Below, piece by piece: positions 1 to 9,706 of a stretch of 64,000 bases of DNA. A program made the translations under genes and the position numbers. Each line of letters opens with the position of its first letter. Within the stretch, counting starts at the first letter, position 1. The notes beneath the pieces were generated by a model. It worked only from the letters and a program-made list of their open reading frames with translations. It had not been told where the DNA came from and made no database searches. The stretch comes from Synechococcus sp. JA-2-3B'a(2-13) (lineage in GTDB: Bacteria; Cyanobacteriota; Cyanobacteriia; Thermostichales; Thermostichaceae): contig NC_007776.1 of the NCBI RefSeq assembly GCF_000013225.1, forward strand, positions 143,277 through 207,276, written 5' to 3'.

Positions 1-513
1 GCCGAGCGGCTATTTGGGGACAAGAGCTTCAGCCGGGAAAATTGGAGCTTTATTTTGTTGAACTCCCTCGTGCCCGGCAAAGATAGCGGTTACCTGACGG
101 AGCGCACGCTGCTGTGGCTGAGACAGGAATTGCAGCGGAGCAAAGCTGCCCAACACCATGTTTTGTTGGCCCTGCACCATCCCCCTTTTTCGGTGGATTC
201 TGCCTGGCTGGATCAAAGTGCCCTGCAGCAGCCGGAGCGGTTGTTTGGGGTTCTGGACGAGTTCGACCACATCCGCCTCGTTGTATTCGGCCATATTCAC
301 CAAGACCTGCACCGCCGGCGGGAGGGGGTTGATTACCTGGCTTGTCCCTCAACCTGTGTGCAATTTCGTCCCAAGAGCCCCCAGTTTGGCCTGGAGGTAA
401 TTCCCCCTGCCCTGAGGCAGATATGGTTGGAGCGAGATGGCAGCTTCAAAACTCAGGTTCAACGGGTGGGAGCTGCTCTGCAACGGCCCAACCTGGCCCT
501 GAAGGGATATTAG
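1..513 (+). CDS. CpdA-like metallophosphoesterase, C-terminal part
   Basis: The reading frame is open from the first base, so the gene starts outside the window; about 170 residues are visible. The pieces LLALHHPP and VVFGHIHQDLH are the C-terminal metal-binding histidine motifs (the GHxH box) of calcineurin-like phosphoesterases, and the HHPPF block with the spacing to GHIH resembles the CpdA/Icc group that hydrolyses 3',5'-cAMP. The N-terminal metal motifs (DxH, GD, GNH) are not visible, so substrate cannot be judged. The stop overlaps the 3' end of the convergent permease gene by 4 bp. A general phosphodiesterase role is well supported; cAMP specificity is inference. Confidence 0.75.
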   Translation, partial: AERLFGDKSFSRENWSFILLNSLVPGKDSGYLTERTLLWLRQELQRSKAAQHHVLLALHHPPFSVDSAWLDQSALQQPERLFGVLDEFDHIRLVVFGHIHQDLHRRREGVDYLACPSTCVQFRPKSPQFGLEVIPPALRQIWLERDGSFKTQVQRVGAALQRPNLALKGY

Positions 514-1334
514 CTCTCCCCCTCTTGAACCTCTGTGGGGGGTAGCCCGATGGCCTGCCCCAAACAGACGCTGGCCCCCAGCAAGGCCAACCACCCCGGC
601 AGCAGCGACAGGAAGGCCACTGCAGCCACCAGGGTATTGTTTCCCCCTTGCAAAAGGCTGTAGAGCAGCATTGGCAGCGTGAGAACCCGCCCACCGCCGA
701 CAAAGAAGGTGAGCAAAAATTCGTTCCAAGAGATCAAAAAGGCAAATACCGCCCCAATGGCTGCCCCAGGGGCAATGAGGGGCAACGTCACCTGCCACCA
801 CACCTGCCAGGGATCCGCCCCCAAACAGCGGGCCTGCGCCTCGTAGCCGCGGTCGAAACGGGCGAACACACTGCCCATCACCAGAGCCATGTAGGGAATG
901 GTGGGGATCAGATGCACCAGCACCACCCCCAGCAGGGCACCGTCTAGCCGCAGGCGAATCAGCACCCCTTGGATCCCCATCAGCACAGCCAGAGGAGAGG
1001 TGATGACGGGCAACAGCAGCAGCAGGCGCAGCCAGGCAGGCACGGGACGGGTGCCCAAAACTCGCCCTGCCGGGATCCCCACCCCCAGGGCCAGCAGGGT
1101 GGTGAACAGGGCAATTTGCAAGCTCTGGCCGAAGGCTGCCCGGAACTGGGATCCCCAGCTCAGCAGTTGCTGCCAACCGGCTATGCTCCATGCCCGGGGC
1201 AGGGCATCGGGAAAATACCAGGCCCGCGTGAAGGCCCAAAGGGCCAGCACCCCAAAGGGCAAAGCCCAAAGGAGGGCCACTCCGGCCACCCCAAGGCGGA
1301 GCAGGGATCCCCCAATCCATCTGCGTCCTTTCAC
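510..1334 (-). CDS. ABC transporter permease (second subunit)
   Basis: A 274-residue inner-membrane permease of the binding-protein-dependent class. The EAA loop that docks to the ATPase reads EAQARCLGADPWQVWW followed by VTLPLIAPG, and about six hydrophobic segments surround it. The layout resembles PotC/FbpB-type permeases for polyamines, iron(III), sulfate or thiosulfate; the substrate is not decidable here. I chose the GTG start at 1334 because it overlaps the stop of the upstream permease as GTGA and has a GGAG ribosome site seven bases before it; a TTG twelve bases upstream is possible. It follows the other permease in one operon, with no ATPase or binding protein adjacent in the window. 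Confidence 0.8.
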   Translation of the reverse strand: MKGRRWIGGSLLRLGVAGVALLWALPFGVLALWAFTRAWYFPDALPRAWSIAGWQQLLSWGSQFRAAFGQSLQIALFTTLLALGVGIPAGRVLGTRPVPAWLRLLLLLPVITSPLAVLMGIQGVLIRLRLDGALLGVVLVHLIPTIPYMALVMGSVFARFDRGYEAQARCLGADPWQVWWQVTLPLIAPGAAIGAVFAFLISWNEFLLTFFVGGGRVLTLPMLLYSLLQGGNNTLVAAVAFLSLLPGWLALLGASVCLGQAIGLPPTEVQEGES

Positions 1335-2260
1335 GGCTTTCTCCAAGGACTCCGTCCCGCTGAGCCAAACGGCAGCTGCAGAAAGGATACTCTGGCTGCA
1401 AACAGCCCTCCGATTAGGCTGACCACCGCTGCCGAGACAGCCAGCAGGATGATCCCCAGCGCCACCGCCTGCTGCCGCTGCTCCAGGTTGATGTGGGTGA
1501 AGCGCTGATAGATCAGAACGGGCAAGGTGCGCGGGTAGGTGGGCCCTAAGAGCAAGGGAACCTCAAAGGCGCTGAAGACAAAGCCGAAGATGAGAATCCC
1601 GGTGGCCAGCAGCCCCGGCCTGAGCAAGGGCAGGGTCACATACCAAAACGTTTGGGCGGCAGAAGCCCCCAGCAGCCGAGCCTGTTGCTCCAGCTCGGAT
1701 CCCATCCCGCGCAGCAGCGTCAGCGCCACCAGAGCGGCAAACGGGATCTCCTTCCAAAGCCAATAGAGCAACACCCCCACATAGCCGCGGTCGTTCACCC
1801 ACAAGGGAAAATCCTGATCCGAGGCAATCCAGCCCAGTTGGAAGGCCAGCCGCGCCAGCCAACCGCTGGGCCCCAGCAGCAGCAGCATCCCCGCCACCCC
1901 CACCAAATGAGGAATCGGCAGCGTCAACTGGCCAAGCCAGATGGCCCACCCCCCCACCCCCCGCAACAGCAGCGCCAGCCCCAGCCCCAAAAGCAGCGCC
2001 AACCCCGTCGCCAACAGAGCGATTCTGAGGCTGAGCAACAGGGATCCCCCGACTTCCGCATCCCGCAGCAGCTCCCCATACCCCTGCAGGGTAAACCCCC
2101 TCTCGCCCAGGCCGTAGAGGCCCACACTCTGGGCCAGAGCCAGCAGCAGCCCCCCGCCGTAGAGCAGGCCCACCAACCCCAACGCCGGCAAAAGCGGCCC
2201 ATACTGCCGGATCCCCTTAAGCCCCACCGGCCCAGATCCCCGTCCATTTAAGCTATTCAT
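1331..2260 (-). CDS. ABC transporter permease (first subunit)
   Basis: A 309-residue membrane protein with about six hydrophobic helices and a recognisable EAA loop, EQQARLLGASAAQTFWY then VTLPLLRPG, the ATPase-docking signature of importer permeases. It pairs with the downstream permease (4-bp GTGA overlap), making a PotB/PotC-like heterodimer. Neither the substrate-binding protein nor the ATPase is next to it; the window contains an orphan ATPase of the right class at 59889-61112, but linking them is only a guess. The ATG at 2260 is the first start of the frame. Confidence 0.8.
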   Translation of the reverse strand: MNSLNGRGSGPVGLKGIRQYGPLLPALGLVGLLYGGGLLLALAQSVGLYGLGERGFTLQGYGELLRDAEVGGSLLLSLRIALLATGLALLLGLGLALLLRGVGGWAIWLGQLTLPIPHLVGVAGMLLLLGPSGWLARLAFQLGWIASDQDFPLWVNDRGYVGVLLYWLWKEIPFAALVALTLLRGMGSELEQQARLLGASAAQTFWYVTLPLLRPGLLATGILIFGFVFSAFEVPLLLGPTYPRTLPVLIYQRFTHINLEQRQQAVALGIILLAVSAAVVSLIGGLFAARVSFLQLPFGSAGRSPWRKP

Positions 2261-2389
2261 TGAGCCAGTCCCAAGAGCTGCCTCACGAGAGAATTCAAGA
2301 TGGGAGCGGATCCCTCGACGATCAAGCGATCAAGACTGCCTAGTGCTCCACACCGCCAACGCGACCAACCATTGCGATCTTTACATCCC

Positions 2390-3544
2390 ATGGAGAGAAC
2401 CCTAGACCAGATTAACCAACGCATTGCCAAAGGCCAGGTGCGGGTGTGGACGGCCCTGGAAGCCAAAGCCAAGCTGGCCACCTTGGGGATCCAGGAAGCC
2501 TTTGAGCAGGTGGATGTGATCACCACCGGCACCTTTGAGCCAATGGAGTCTTCAGGAGCCATTGTGAACCTGGGCCATACGGATCCGCCCATCAAGATTC
2601 GCCAAGCTTGGCTGAACGGGGTACCGGCCTATGCCGGATTTGGCGCGGTGGATCTTTACCTGGGGGCAGCCCAACCCAGCGAGCAAGCGGATCAAGCCTA
2701 TGGGGGCGGCCATGTCATTGCCGACCTGGTGGCGGGCAAGCGCGTCCATTTGCGGGCCATCGGCCAAGTGACCGATTGTTACCCCCGCGCCGACTACGAG
2801 ACCACCCTGACTCGGGATCAGCTCAACCAGTTTTACCTGTTCAACCCCCGCAATGCCTACCAAAACTTCATCGTCGGGGTGAACGGCGGGGATCGGCCTT
2901 TGTACACCTACTTGGGTCTGTTGGAACCGCATCTGGGCAATGCCGTCTATTCCAACCCGGGAGAGCTATCCCCCTTGTTGAACGATCCCCTGTTGCGCCG
3001 GGTGGGGATCGGCAGCCGCATCTTTTTGGGAGGCGGCATCGGCTACGTCGCCTGGGAGGGCACCCAACACTTTCCGCTGCAAAAGCGATTGCCCAACCAA
3101 ACTCCCATCGGCCCGGCGGCCACTCTAGCCCTGATTGGAGATGCCAAGCAAATGCAGGCGGAATGGGTGAGGGGCTGCTACTTCCGCAACTACGGTCCCA
3201 GCTTGATGTTGGGGGTCGGGATCCCCATTCCCATCCTCGCTCCTGCGGATTTGGAGGCCATCGCCATCCGGGATGAAGAACTGGTGGCACCGGTGATCGA
3301 CTTTTCCATTCCCCGCCGGGTGCGGCCCACCTTTGGCTTGGTGAGCTATGCCCAGCTCAAATCCGGCCAGATCACCCTCAATGGCCGCAAGGTTCGCACC
3401 GCTCCCCTGGTCAGCCTGCGCCGCTCCATGCAAATTGCCGAAATCCTCAAGCAATGGATAGAAAGCGGCCAATTTACCCTCACCCAACCTGTCGCCCCCC
3501 TGCCCCTGGATCGGGAGTTTCTCCCCCAAAACCCTCTCAGGTGA
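2390..3544 (+). CDS. DUF39 (homocysteine biosynthesis) family protein
   Basis: A 384-residue cytoplasmic protein of the DUF39/COG1900 family. In methanogens and some anaerobic bacteria a member works with a ferredoxin/NIL-domain partner to make homocysteine from aspartate semialdehyde and sulfide. Family hallmarks visible are the N-terminal RTLDQINQRIAKGQ, the TGTFEPMESSGAIVNLGH block with PPIKI after it, the YGGGHVI segment, and GCYFRNYGPSLMLGVGIPIP near residue 280. I start at the ATG at 2390, because family proteins begin with this RTxxxIN segment; an in-frame ATG at 2300 would add 30 low-complexity residues. No partner ferredoxin/NIL gene is adjacent, so activity in this organism is inference. 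Confidence 0.8.
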   Translation: MERTLDQINQRIAKGQVRVWTALEAKAKLATLGIQEAFEQVDVITTGTFEPMESSGAIVNLGHTDPPIKIRQAWLNGVPAYAGFGAVDLYLGAAQPSEQADQAYGGGHVIADLVAGKRVHLRAIGQVTDCYPRADYETTLTRDQLNQFYLFNPRNAYQNFIVGVNGGDRPLYTYLGLLEPHLGNAVYSNPGELSPLLNDPLLRRVGIGSRIFLGGGIGYVAWEGTQHFPLQKRLPNQTPIGPAATLALIGDAKQMQAEWVRGCYFRNYGPSLMLGVGIPIPILAPADLEAIAIRDEELVAPVIDFSIPRRVRPTFGLVSYAQLKSGQITLNGRKVRTAPLVSLRRSMQIAEILKQWIESGQFTLTQPVAPLPLDREFLPQNPLR

Positions 3545-3546
3545 CG

Positions 3547-3672
3547 TCCTGATACATTTACGCTGAACACTGCTGAACATCACTGTTCAACTATGCAGCG
3601 ATAGCATTCTGTTTGTTTCCAAACAGAATGGCGGTATCCCGCAAAGCTTTGAGTAGAATACCCAAAGCGCAG
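3547..3672 (-). repeat. Dispersed repeat, copy A
   Basis: Read on the minus strand, this segment matches 61401-61551. An 18-base block GCTTTGCGGGATACCGCC (3630-3647) is identical, followed after three bases by CTGTTTGGA. A second block at 3547-3580 matches 31 of 34 positions and carries tandem GTTCAG units followed by AATGTATCAGGA. The middle part differs by an insertion in copy B. The element sits just after the DUF39 stop. I do not recognise it as a named element. Confidence 0.7.
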
Positions 3673-3978
3673 TTTCCGTGTCGTCTTACTACCAATTTTC
3701 TGCTTTGCTTTGGCTACCATGTTGGCAGACTCGAAAGTAAACAGAAAGATCAACTGGTAGTAATCCGTACTGAACATATTATACATTATTTTCAGTATAG
3801 TTGAGCTTATTATTGACTAGAGTCATGCTCCCCTCAATGAATTGGGAGCCTCCTCAAGCGGATGCACGCAGCGCTTTGGTTCGGGGACACCGTGCCTCCC
3901 TACTTTTGGGGTAAAGCAGCTCTCCAGAAGAACCGCTACCGGAATTCGCCCTGGCAGCAACTTCTCCAGGCAACCCCA
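3673..3978. other. Gene-poor gap with an IS605-like hairpin
   Basis: No convincing gene. The first half is AT-rich compared with its surroundings. At 3827-3849 there is an inverted repeat (GCTCCC and GGGAGC around an 11-base loop) like the right-end hairpins of IS200/IS605 elements and like the pair at 40910-40974. The minus-strand sequence between this hairpin and csaB (about 3850-3978) reads without stop in one frame but matches no family I recognise; a decayed tnpB 3' end is the best guess. Confidence 0.35.
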
Positions 3979-5073
3979 TCAACCCCACTTCAGGTGCTGT
4001 CTCAACAACTGAGCGTGCTGAGCCGATTGCCTCGCCCACAGGTCAGCTTGGGCAGGGCTGAGAGCTAGGCTCTCTGAGTAGCAGGCCAGCCAAGCTTGGT
4101 GTAAGGCTTCAGGATCGGTGGGCATCTCCTGCAGATCCCAGCCAGGCATGCCCAATTCCTGGAGCAGCGTTTTCACCTTGGGATCGTAGCTGAGACCAAA
4201 ACAGGCGCAGCCCTCTGCCGCCGCCATCACCAATCCGTGGTAGCGCATGGTGATCGCCAGCCTGACACCCCGAAAGACTCCTTTCAATAGACAGGGATCC
4301 CGAATTTCCAGCACTTGGCTACGGTGGGGTAGGCGCTGCTGAAGCTGCTGAGCCAAGTGGTAGTCTGGCCCAAGGTCAGGGGATCCGGGAGGAGCCAGCT
4401 GAAAGGGCACGAAGAGAAGGTATGCCCCCGTGGAAGCCTGGAGACGCTGTAAACCCTGGCTCAAAGCTTCTAGACAGGCTCCAGTCAGTTGCGGATGCGG
4501 ACGCAAGACCACAGCAATGCGGGGCTGAGGCCACGTTTCCCATTCCGGCAAGGTTTTGGACGGCAAACTCCAGACGGGATCCGGAGCCACCTGGTGAGGG
4601 ATCCCCCACTCTTGCAGCCATTGGGAGGCAACCCCATCCCGCACACTGATGGCCGTGCAACCTGCCAACGAGCGACGGGCTAGTGCGCGAATCCACCCCC
4701 GCTGCAGCGGCCCGATCCCCTGGGCCCAGGCAACGGTTCTTAGCCCCCATCGCTGGGCTAGGCCCATCACCCCCAGGTAGTAGAGAGGGCTGCGCCAACT
4801 GGTGCGATCCTGCAGCAGGCCACCTCCACCCCAGATGAAAGCCTGGGCCTCCTGGAGACAGCGCCGTAAAGCCAAACTGTTGAAGCGCGGATAGGCCAGC
4901 ACCCCATAGGTGGCAGCCGTTTCGGCAGGGCGACGGGAGAGCACCACCGGCTGTACGGGGCTGGGCAACTGCTCTAGCTCTCGTAAGAGAGCCACCAACA
5001 ACGCCTCATCGCCGGCATTGCCGTAGCCGTAGTAGCCACAGATCAAAACCTGTGGCCGTTTCATCGAGTCCAT
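3979..5073 (-). CDS. csaB: Polysaccharide pyruvyl transferase CsaB
   Basis: A 364-residue protein of the CsaB family, which adds ketal pyruvate to surface polysaccharide, in Gram-positives to anchor S-layer proteins. The N-terminal nucleotide-binding-like motif GYYGYGNAGDEA and the segments FIWGGGGLLQDRTS, WAQGIGPL and TMRYHGLVMAA are diagnostic for this fold. Cyanobacterial homologues are of the same length. ATG codons at 5073 and 5064 are both possible; I keep the longer one. It stands alone, with the next minus-strand gene starting 68 bp upstream. A role in modifying cell-envelope glycans is expected from the family; the acceptor is unknown. Confidence 0.85.
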   Translation of the reverse strand: MDSMKRPQVLICGYYGYGNAGDEALLVALLRELEQLPSPVQPVVLSRRPAETAATYGVLAYPRFNSLALRRCLQEAQAFIWGGGGLLQDRTSWRSPLYYLGVMGLAQRWGLRTVAWAQGIGPLQRGWIRALARRSLAGCTAISVRDGVASQWLQEWGIPHQVAPDPVWSLPSKTLPEWETWPQPRIAVVLRPHPQLTGACLEALSQGLQRLQASTGAYLLFVPFQLAPPGSPDLGPDYHLAQQLQQRLPHRSQVLEIRDPCLLKGVFRGVRLAITMRYHGLVMAAAEGCACFGLSYDPKVKTLLQELGMPGWDLQEMPTDPEALHQAWLACYSESLALSPAQADLWARQSAQHAQLLRQHLKWG

Positions 5074-5141
5074 CTGAGTAACAGGGATCCTAACTCACCC
5101 ACAGAGTCCTGTGAGGTTGGAAAAGGCCGCGACGGCAAACC

Positions 5142-6035
5142 CTAGTTGGATGATGACTCCCTGAGCCATTGGATCAAATCGGCCAGGGTTTGGAAGTCCA
5201 ACAGCGCTTCCGCCAAAGCCTCCAGTTGCTCGGTAGGTAAGAGGCGGATGGTTTCAGACAGGTCTTCCGGCAAAGATCCCAGCTTGCGCCGCAGTTGACT
5301 CAGAGTCAGTCGAGCTGCTTCTTGCTGCAGACCTTGCTGCAGACCCTGTTGCAGACCTTGCTCTAGACCTTGTTTCAGGCCCTCCTCTCGCCCTTCTTTG
5401 AGGGCTTCTGCTCGCCACATCTGATAGATGGTCGATTCCCGCACAGCCAGACCTCCCAGTACCCTGCTAATTTCCTCTGGCGTCCATGTTAATCCTGCCA
5501 AAACAGCAGTGGCCGCTTTCACCTCTTGCCGTAGCTTTGGATCCTCTATCTCTGCTATTGCTCTGGCCACTTGGCGGAGTCGCGGCTCCGGGTTTTCCGG
5601 ATCTGCCAACACGGCTAAAGGCAGGAGTCCTGGATATTGAGACAGCACCTCCGGATCTTGTTCCCACAGGCGCAAGACCTCAAAGCGATGGGACAGGGAT
5701 CCCCGTTGAAAAGAAGTCTGGTACACCCGTTCTGACTGGGTTTTTCTTAGGTAGATGACAATCTGCCGCACCTCCTGGTCGGGATAGCGACGGAACAGGC
5801 GCAGGCAGTAGTCGGCCATGCGCAAGGGAATGTCGGGATCCGGATCGGTTTGAAACTCCAGATGCAAAATCAGGTTTTGGGCCCGCAGCAGGATAAGAGA
5901 GTCCGCTCGGATGGGCTCGGTGGACAGCTCCGTCGGCTGTAGCTGAGCCAAGGAAACAGGGGATCCCAGTAGCCACCGGGCAAAGGACTCGGGGAACCAT
6001 TCCACCAAGTACTTGCAGACGTTATCGTAGGCCAC
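5142..6035 (-). CDS. Rpn/DUF4351-type PD-(D/E)XK nuclease-like protein
   Basis: A 297-residue protein of the cyanobacterial family related to recombination-promoting nucleases (Rpn/transposase_31), often ending in a DUF4351-like tail. The N-terminus AYDNVCKYLVEWFPE and the core LILHLEFQTDPDPDIPLRM with the catalytic-like E-x-Q are typical. Around residues 215-240 lies a short tandem repeat of the form (E/Q)QGL, encoded by imperfect 12-bp units, that separates the nuclease core from a C-terminal helical domain. The start is GTG, supported by AGGAAAGG upstream. Such genes are often numerous in cyanobacteria and near mobile DNA; cellular function is unknown. Confidence 0.75.
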   Translation of the reverse strand: MAYDNVCKYLVEWFPESFARWLLGSPVSLAQLQPTELSTEPIRADSLILLRAQNLILHLEFQTDPDPDIPLRMADYCLRLFRRYPDQEVRQIVIYLRKTQSERVYQTSFQRGSLSHRFEVLRLWEQDPEVLSQYPGLLPLAVLADPENPEPRLRQVARAIAEIEDPKLRQEVKAATAVLAGLTWTPEEISRVLGGLAVRESTIYQMWRAEALKEGREEGLKQGLEQGLQQGLQQGLQQEAARLTLSQLRRKLGSLPEDLSETIRLLPTEQLEALAEALLDFQTLADLIQWLRESSSN

Positions 6036-6086
6036 AGGATCCCTTTCCTACAAAAGCCGATTCTCCCGATGGCCCCTCTGCCGAGA

Positions 6087-6455
6087 TCAGCCGTAGTACC
6101 CTTGGTTGATGCGGTTTTCCAGTTGGTTAGCCCCTTCCTGATACTCGCCAAACACGAAGTTCTCGGCGTTGGCTTTGATCAAGGCCTTTTGCTGCTCTGT
6201 CAGGCCTGAGATCTGCAACATGTCTTCCAGGCTCTTGTAGGGGGCATTTTTCACCAGGATGCGAGCCAGGGTGGGATAGAAGCCGGGCAGTTGGCGGTAG
6301 TTGCGCAAGATGGTGTTGTTCACGTCAATCGGAGTGTCCAAGTGCTTTACCGGGGGAAGCTCTGCGGCCCTGGCCACAACAGGGATCCCCAAAGGAGCGA
6401 AGCACAGACAGAGCACTAACACCACACGAACCAAGATGGACAGCAGCCAACGCAT
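6087..6455 (-). CDS. psbU: Photosystem II extrinsic protein PsbU
   Basis: A 122-residue precursor of the 12-kDa lumenal protein that stabilises the oxygen-evolving complex of photosystem II. Residues 1-30 form a Sec signal peptide ([15 protein letters not shown], then AAELPPV after the likely cleavage site). The mature part contains [22 protein letters not shown], split here as [10 protein letters not shown] and LPGFYP, and the helix-hairpin-helix-like [13 protein letters not shown] typical of PsbU. I use the ATG at 6455 since GGAG lies about ten bases upstream and the signal peptide starts properly; an upstream in-frame ATG at 6491 would add 12 residues. No partner gene is adjacent. Confidence 0.92.
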   Translation of the reverse strand: MRWLLSILVRVVLVLCLCFAPLGIPVVARAAELPPVKHLDTPIDVNNTILRNYRQLPGFYPTLARILVKNAPYKSLEDMLQISGLTEQQKALIKANAENFVFGEYQEGANQLENRINQGYYG

Positions 6456-6649
6456 AGCATCACTTCTCCAAGCAGAATCCAAAAGGCTCATCTGTATAGG
6501 TTGCTAACATTCTCCGACCATCTAGTGTCTCATCCCCTCCACCCCGAATCGAGGGCCAAGACAGGATTTGGATCCCGACAGAAACAATTTTTAACAACTA
6601 TGATCAGGAGACAGTCTTTCTTGCCATTCCTTTCGCGGCTGATTGCACC

Positions 6650-9616
6650 ATGTCCGACTTGGCCCTTCTCCACTCGACTCGACTTGACCCCCCGAGCCGG
6701 GATCCATCCACAGGGATCCCACAACCCACGCCTTCTCCGGAGCTGGAGTTGCTGGGGCAGACCGAACTCTTTCTCAGACGGCACATTGGGCTGGATGCCC
6801 GGCAAATTGGGCAGATGTTGCAAGTGTTGGAGCTGAGTTCGCTGCAGGAGCTGGTGGAGAAGGCGGTGCCGCCGGCCATTCGCAGCAGCCAGCCTTTGCA
6901 ATTGGGATCCCCTTGCCCTGAGCAGCAGGTGTTGGCGGAACTGCAGGCAATGGCGGCCCAGAACCAGGTGTGGCGCTCCTTTTTGGGCATGGGCTATTCC
7001 AACACCCTGACGCCACCGGTGATTCAGCGCAACATCCTGGAAAACCCTGCCTGGTACACCCCCTACACCCCCTACCAAGCCGAGATCGCCCAGGGACGAC
7101 TGGAGGCCCTGCTCAATTTCCAAACGATGGTGATCGACCTGACGGGGATGGAGATCGCCAATGCTTCCCTGCTGGACGAGGCCACCGCAGCCGCAGAAGC
7201 CATGGCTCTTGCCTACACCTTGGCAGGCAGGGGATCCCCAGTTTTCTGGGTGGATCGGGGCTGTCATCCCCAGACGATTGCAGTGGTGCAGACGCGGGCA
7301 GAGCCCTTGGGGATCCAGGTGCGCATAGCCGATCCAACAGAACTCTCCCTGGAAAAGGGTTTTGGATTACTCCTGCAGTATCCCAGCACCTATGGGGAAA
7401 TCCGGGACTACCGGCAGTTGGTGGAGCAGGCTCACCAGAAGGGGATGGTGGTGGCGGTGGCTGCCGACCTGCTCAGCTTAACCCTATTGCAACCCCCAGG
7501 AGAGTGGGGAGCGGACATCGTGGTGGGATCCACCCAGCGCTTCGGCGTGCCCTTGGGCTATGGTGGCCCCCATGCGGCTTACTTCGCCACCCGCGAGGCC
7601 CACAAGCGGCTGCTGCCAGGACGGCTGGTGGGGATTTCTCAGGATGCTCAAGGCAAGCCAGCCCTGCGCTTGGCGTTGCAGACCCGCGAGCAGCACATCC
7701 GGCGGGACAAGGCCACCAGCAACATCTGCACTGCCCAGGTGCTTTTGGCGGTGATGGCTTCTATGTATGCCGTCTACCACGGCCCCCGCGGCTTGCGACA
7801 CATAGCCGAGCGCATCCACCGCCAGGCCCATCACTTGGCCACTGGGATCTGCCAGTTGGGTTATGAGGTGGGGCCCGAGCATTTCTTCGATACCTTCTGG
7901 GTCAAGGTAGCTTCTCCAGAGCAGGTGCAGGCGATCCAGGCCGGCGCTGCCCAGCGACAGATCAACCTCCGCCAGATCGATGACCAGACGCTGGGGATCA
8001 GCTTGGATGAGGCTACCACCGCTCAGGATCTGCGGGATCTGTGGGAGATCTTCGCCGGAACCCTTCCCCGCAGCGGAACCGAGTCCTTACCGCCAGCTTG
8101 GGATCCCGACAGCCCAGAGCTGGACTTGGGCCAGAGCCTGCCGCCCCAGCTCCTGCGCACCACCCCCTACCTCACCCATCCGGTCTTTAACCGTTACCAC
8201 TCGGAAACTGAGCTGCTGCGCTATATCCACCGCCTGCAAAGCCGGGATCTGGCTCTCACCCATTCCATGATCCCCTTGGGCTCTTGCACCATGAAGCTGA
8301 ACGCCACGGTGGAGATGATGCCGGTCACCTGGCCGGAGTTTGCCCAGCTCCATCCTTTTGTGCCCCTGGAGCAGGCCCGCGGCTACCAAGCCCTCTTTGC
8401 CCAGTTGGAAAAGATGCTGGCGGAGATCACCGGCTTTGCCGGAGTTTCTCTGCAGCCCAACGCCGGATCTCAGGGGGAATATGCCGGCCTATTGGCCATC
8501 CGCCGCTACCACCAAGCCAGAGGGGAAAGCCGGCGGCAGGTGTGCTTGATCCCCACCTCGGCCCACGGAACCAACCCGGCCAGCGCCGTGATGGCGGGGA
8601 TGCAGGTGGTGAGCGTAGCTTGTGATGAAGCCGGCAATATCGACATTGAGGATCTGCGGGCCAAGGTGGAGCAGCACCGGGAGCGGCTGGCAGCCTTGAT
8701 GATCACCTACCCTTCTACCCACGGTGTGTTTGAGGAAGGGATCCGCGAGATTTGCCAGATAATCCACGAGGCGGGGGGACAGGTGTACATGGATGGGGCC
8801 AACCTCAACGCTCAGGTGGGCCTCTGCCGTCCTGCCGAGCTGGGGGCCGATGTCTGCCACCTCAACCTGCACAAGACCTTCTGCATTCCCCATGGGGGAG
8901 GTGGGCCGGGGGTAGGGCCCATTGCCGTGGCCCCTCACCTTGTGCCCTATTTGCCTGGCCATCCTGTTTTGCCCGGCTGTAACGGCCCCGTCAGCGCTGC
9001 CCCGTGGGGCAGTGCCAGCATTTTGCCCATCTCCTGGGCCTACATTCGCCTTATGGGATCCGCCGGCCTTACCCTGGCCAGCCAAGTGGCCATCCTCAAC
9101 GCCAACTACATCGCCAAGCGGCTGGATCCCTACTACCCGGTGCTCTACAAAGGGCCGGGGGGATGGGTAGCCCACGAGTGTATTTTGGATTTGCGCCCCC
9201 TGAAAAAAAGCGCCGGCATCGAGGTGGAAGATGTGGCCAAGCGCCTGATGGACTATGGCTTCCACGCCCCCACCATCTCCTGGCCGGTGCCGGGGACAAT
9301 GATGGTGGAGCCCACCGAGAGCGAATCTCTGGAGGAGCTGGATCGCTTCTGCGAGGCGATGATTGCCATCCGCCAGGAGATTGCCGCCATTGAGCGAGGC
9401 GAGATGGATCCGGTGCGCAATCCCCTCAAGCTGGCCCCCCACACCGCCGAGGTGGTGGCTGCCGACCACTGGGATCGCCCCTATCCTCGCTCGCTGGCCG
9501 CCTACCCGCTCCCCTGGGTCAGATCCCACAAGTTCTGGCCCAGCGTCAGCCGCATCGACAATGCCTACGGGGATCGCCACCTGGTGTGCAGTTGTCAGCC
9601 CTGGCTCGACGAATGA
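6650..9616 (+). CDS. gcvP: Glycine dehydrogenase (decarboxylating), P protein
   Basis: A 988-residue single-chain P protein of the glycine cleavage system. It uses pyridoxal phosphate to decarboxylate glycine and transfer the aminomethyl group to lipoyl-H protein; in cyanobacteria it is central to photorespiratory glycolate metabolism. The N-terminal half contains FLRRHIGLD and FLGMGYSNT, and the C-terminal half has the PLP lysine (about residue 742) in [15 protein letters not shown]. Length is normal for the fused enzyme. Start ATG at 6650. gcvT and gcvH are not adjacent. The gene carries 11 GGATCC sites by direct count. No glycine riboswitch is evident in the short upstream gap. Confidence 0.97.
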   Translation: MSDLALLHSTRLDPPSRDPSTGIPQPTPSPELELLGQTELFLRRHIGLDARQIGQMLQVLELSSLQELVEKAVPPAIRSSQPLQLGSPCPEQQVLAELQAMAAQNQVWRSFLGMGYSNTLTPPVIQRNILENPAWYTPYTPYQAEIAQGRLEALLNFQTMVIDLTGMEIANASLLDEATAAAEAMALAYTLAGRGSPVFWVDRGCHPQTIAVVQTRAEPLGIQVRIADPTELSLEKGFGLLLQYPSTYGEIRDYRQLVEQAHQKGMVVAVAADLLSLTLLQPPGEWGADIVVGSTQRFGVPLGYGGPHAAYFATREAHKRLLPGRLVGISQDAQGKPALRLALQTREQHIRRDKATSNICTAQVLLAVMASMYAVYHGPRGLRHIAERIHRQAHHLATGICQLGYEVGPEHFFDTFWVKVASPEQVQAIQAGAAQRQINLRQIDDQTLGISLDEATTAQDLRDLWEIFAGTLPRSGTESLPPAWDPDSPELDLGQSLPPQLLRTTPYLTHPVFNRYHSETELLRYIHRLQSRDLALTHSMIPLGSCTMKLNATVEMMPVTWPEFAQLHPFVPLEQARGYQALFAQLEKMLAEITGFAGVSLQPNAGSQGEYAGLLAIRRYHQARGESRRQVCLIPTSAHGTNPASAVMAGMQVVSVACDEAGNIDIEDLRAKVEQHRERLAALMITYPSTHGVFEEGIREICQIIHEAGGQVYMDGANLNAQVGLCRPAELGADVCHLNLHKTFCIPHGGGGPGVGPIAVAPHLVPYLPGHPVLPGCNGPVSAAPWGSASILPISWAYIRLMGSAGLTLASQVAILNANYIAKRLDPYYPVLYKGPGGWVAHECILDLRPLKKSAGIEVEDVAKRLMDYGFHAPTISWPVPGTMMVEPTESESLEELDRFCEAMIAIRQEIAAIERGEMDPVRNPLKLAPHTAEVVAADHWDRPYPRSLAAYPLPWVRSHKFWPSVSRIDNAYGDRHLVCSCQPWLDE

Positions 9617-9706
9617 TGGCTGCTCTGGAACTTGGCCCAGAAAGGGAGATTGGTTGTATCCAAAGGCGGGATCCGCTATAACCAGTCAGGGATCCCTGGC
9701 CAACGG

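Noticed and set aside
1347-1363. 17-base match GGACTCCGTCCCGCTGA also present near 61456
   Set aside because: A single 17-mer in 64 kb is not significant enough, and one copy is in the coding overlap of two permease genes.
349-1401. Long minus-strand reading frame of about 350 codons
   Set aside because: It overlaps the better-supported permease in another frame and has the composition of a GC-rich shadow; no recognisable domain.
6492-6649. Glycine riboswitch before gcvP
   Set aside because: The upstream gap is only 158 bp and shows no tandem aptamer pattern.
8489-9580. Minus-strand frame of 363 codons inside gcvP
   Set aside because: It is antisense to a highly conserved gcvP region and its protein is histidine/glycine-rich without domains, as expected for a GC-rich shadow.
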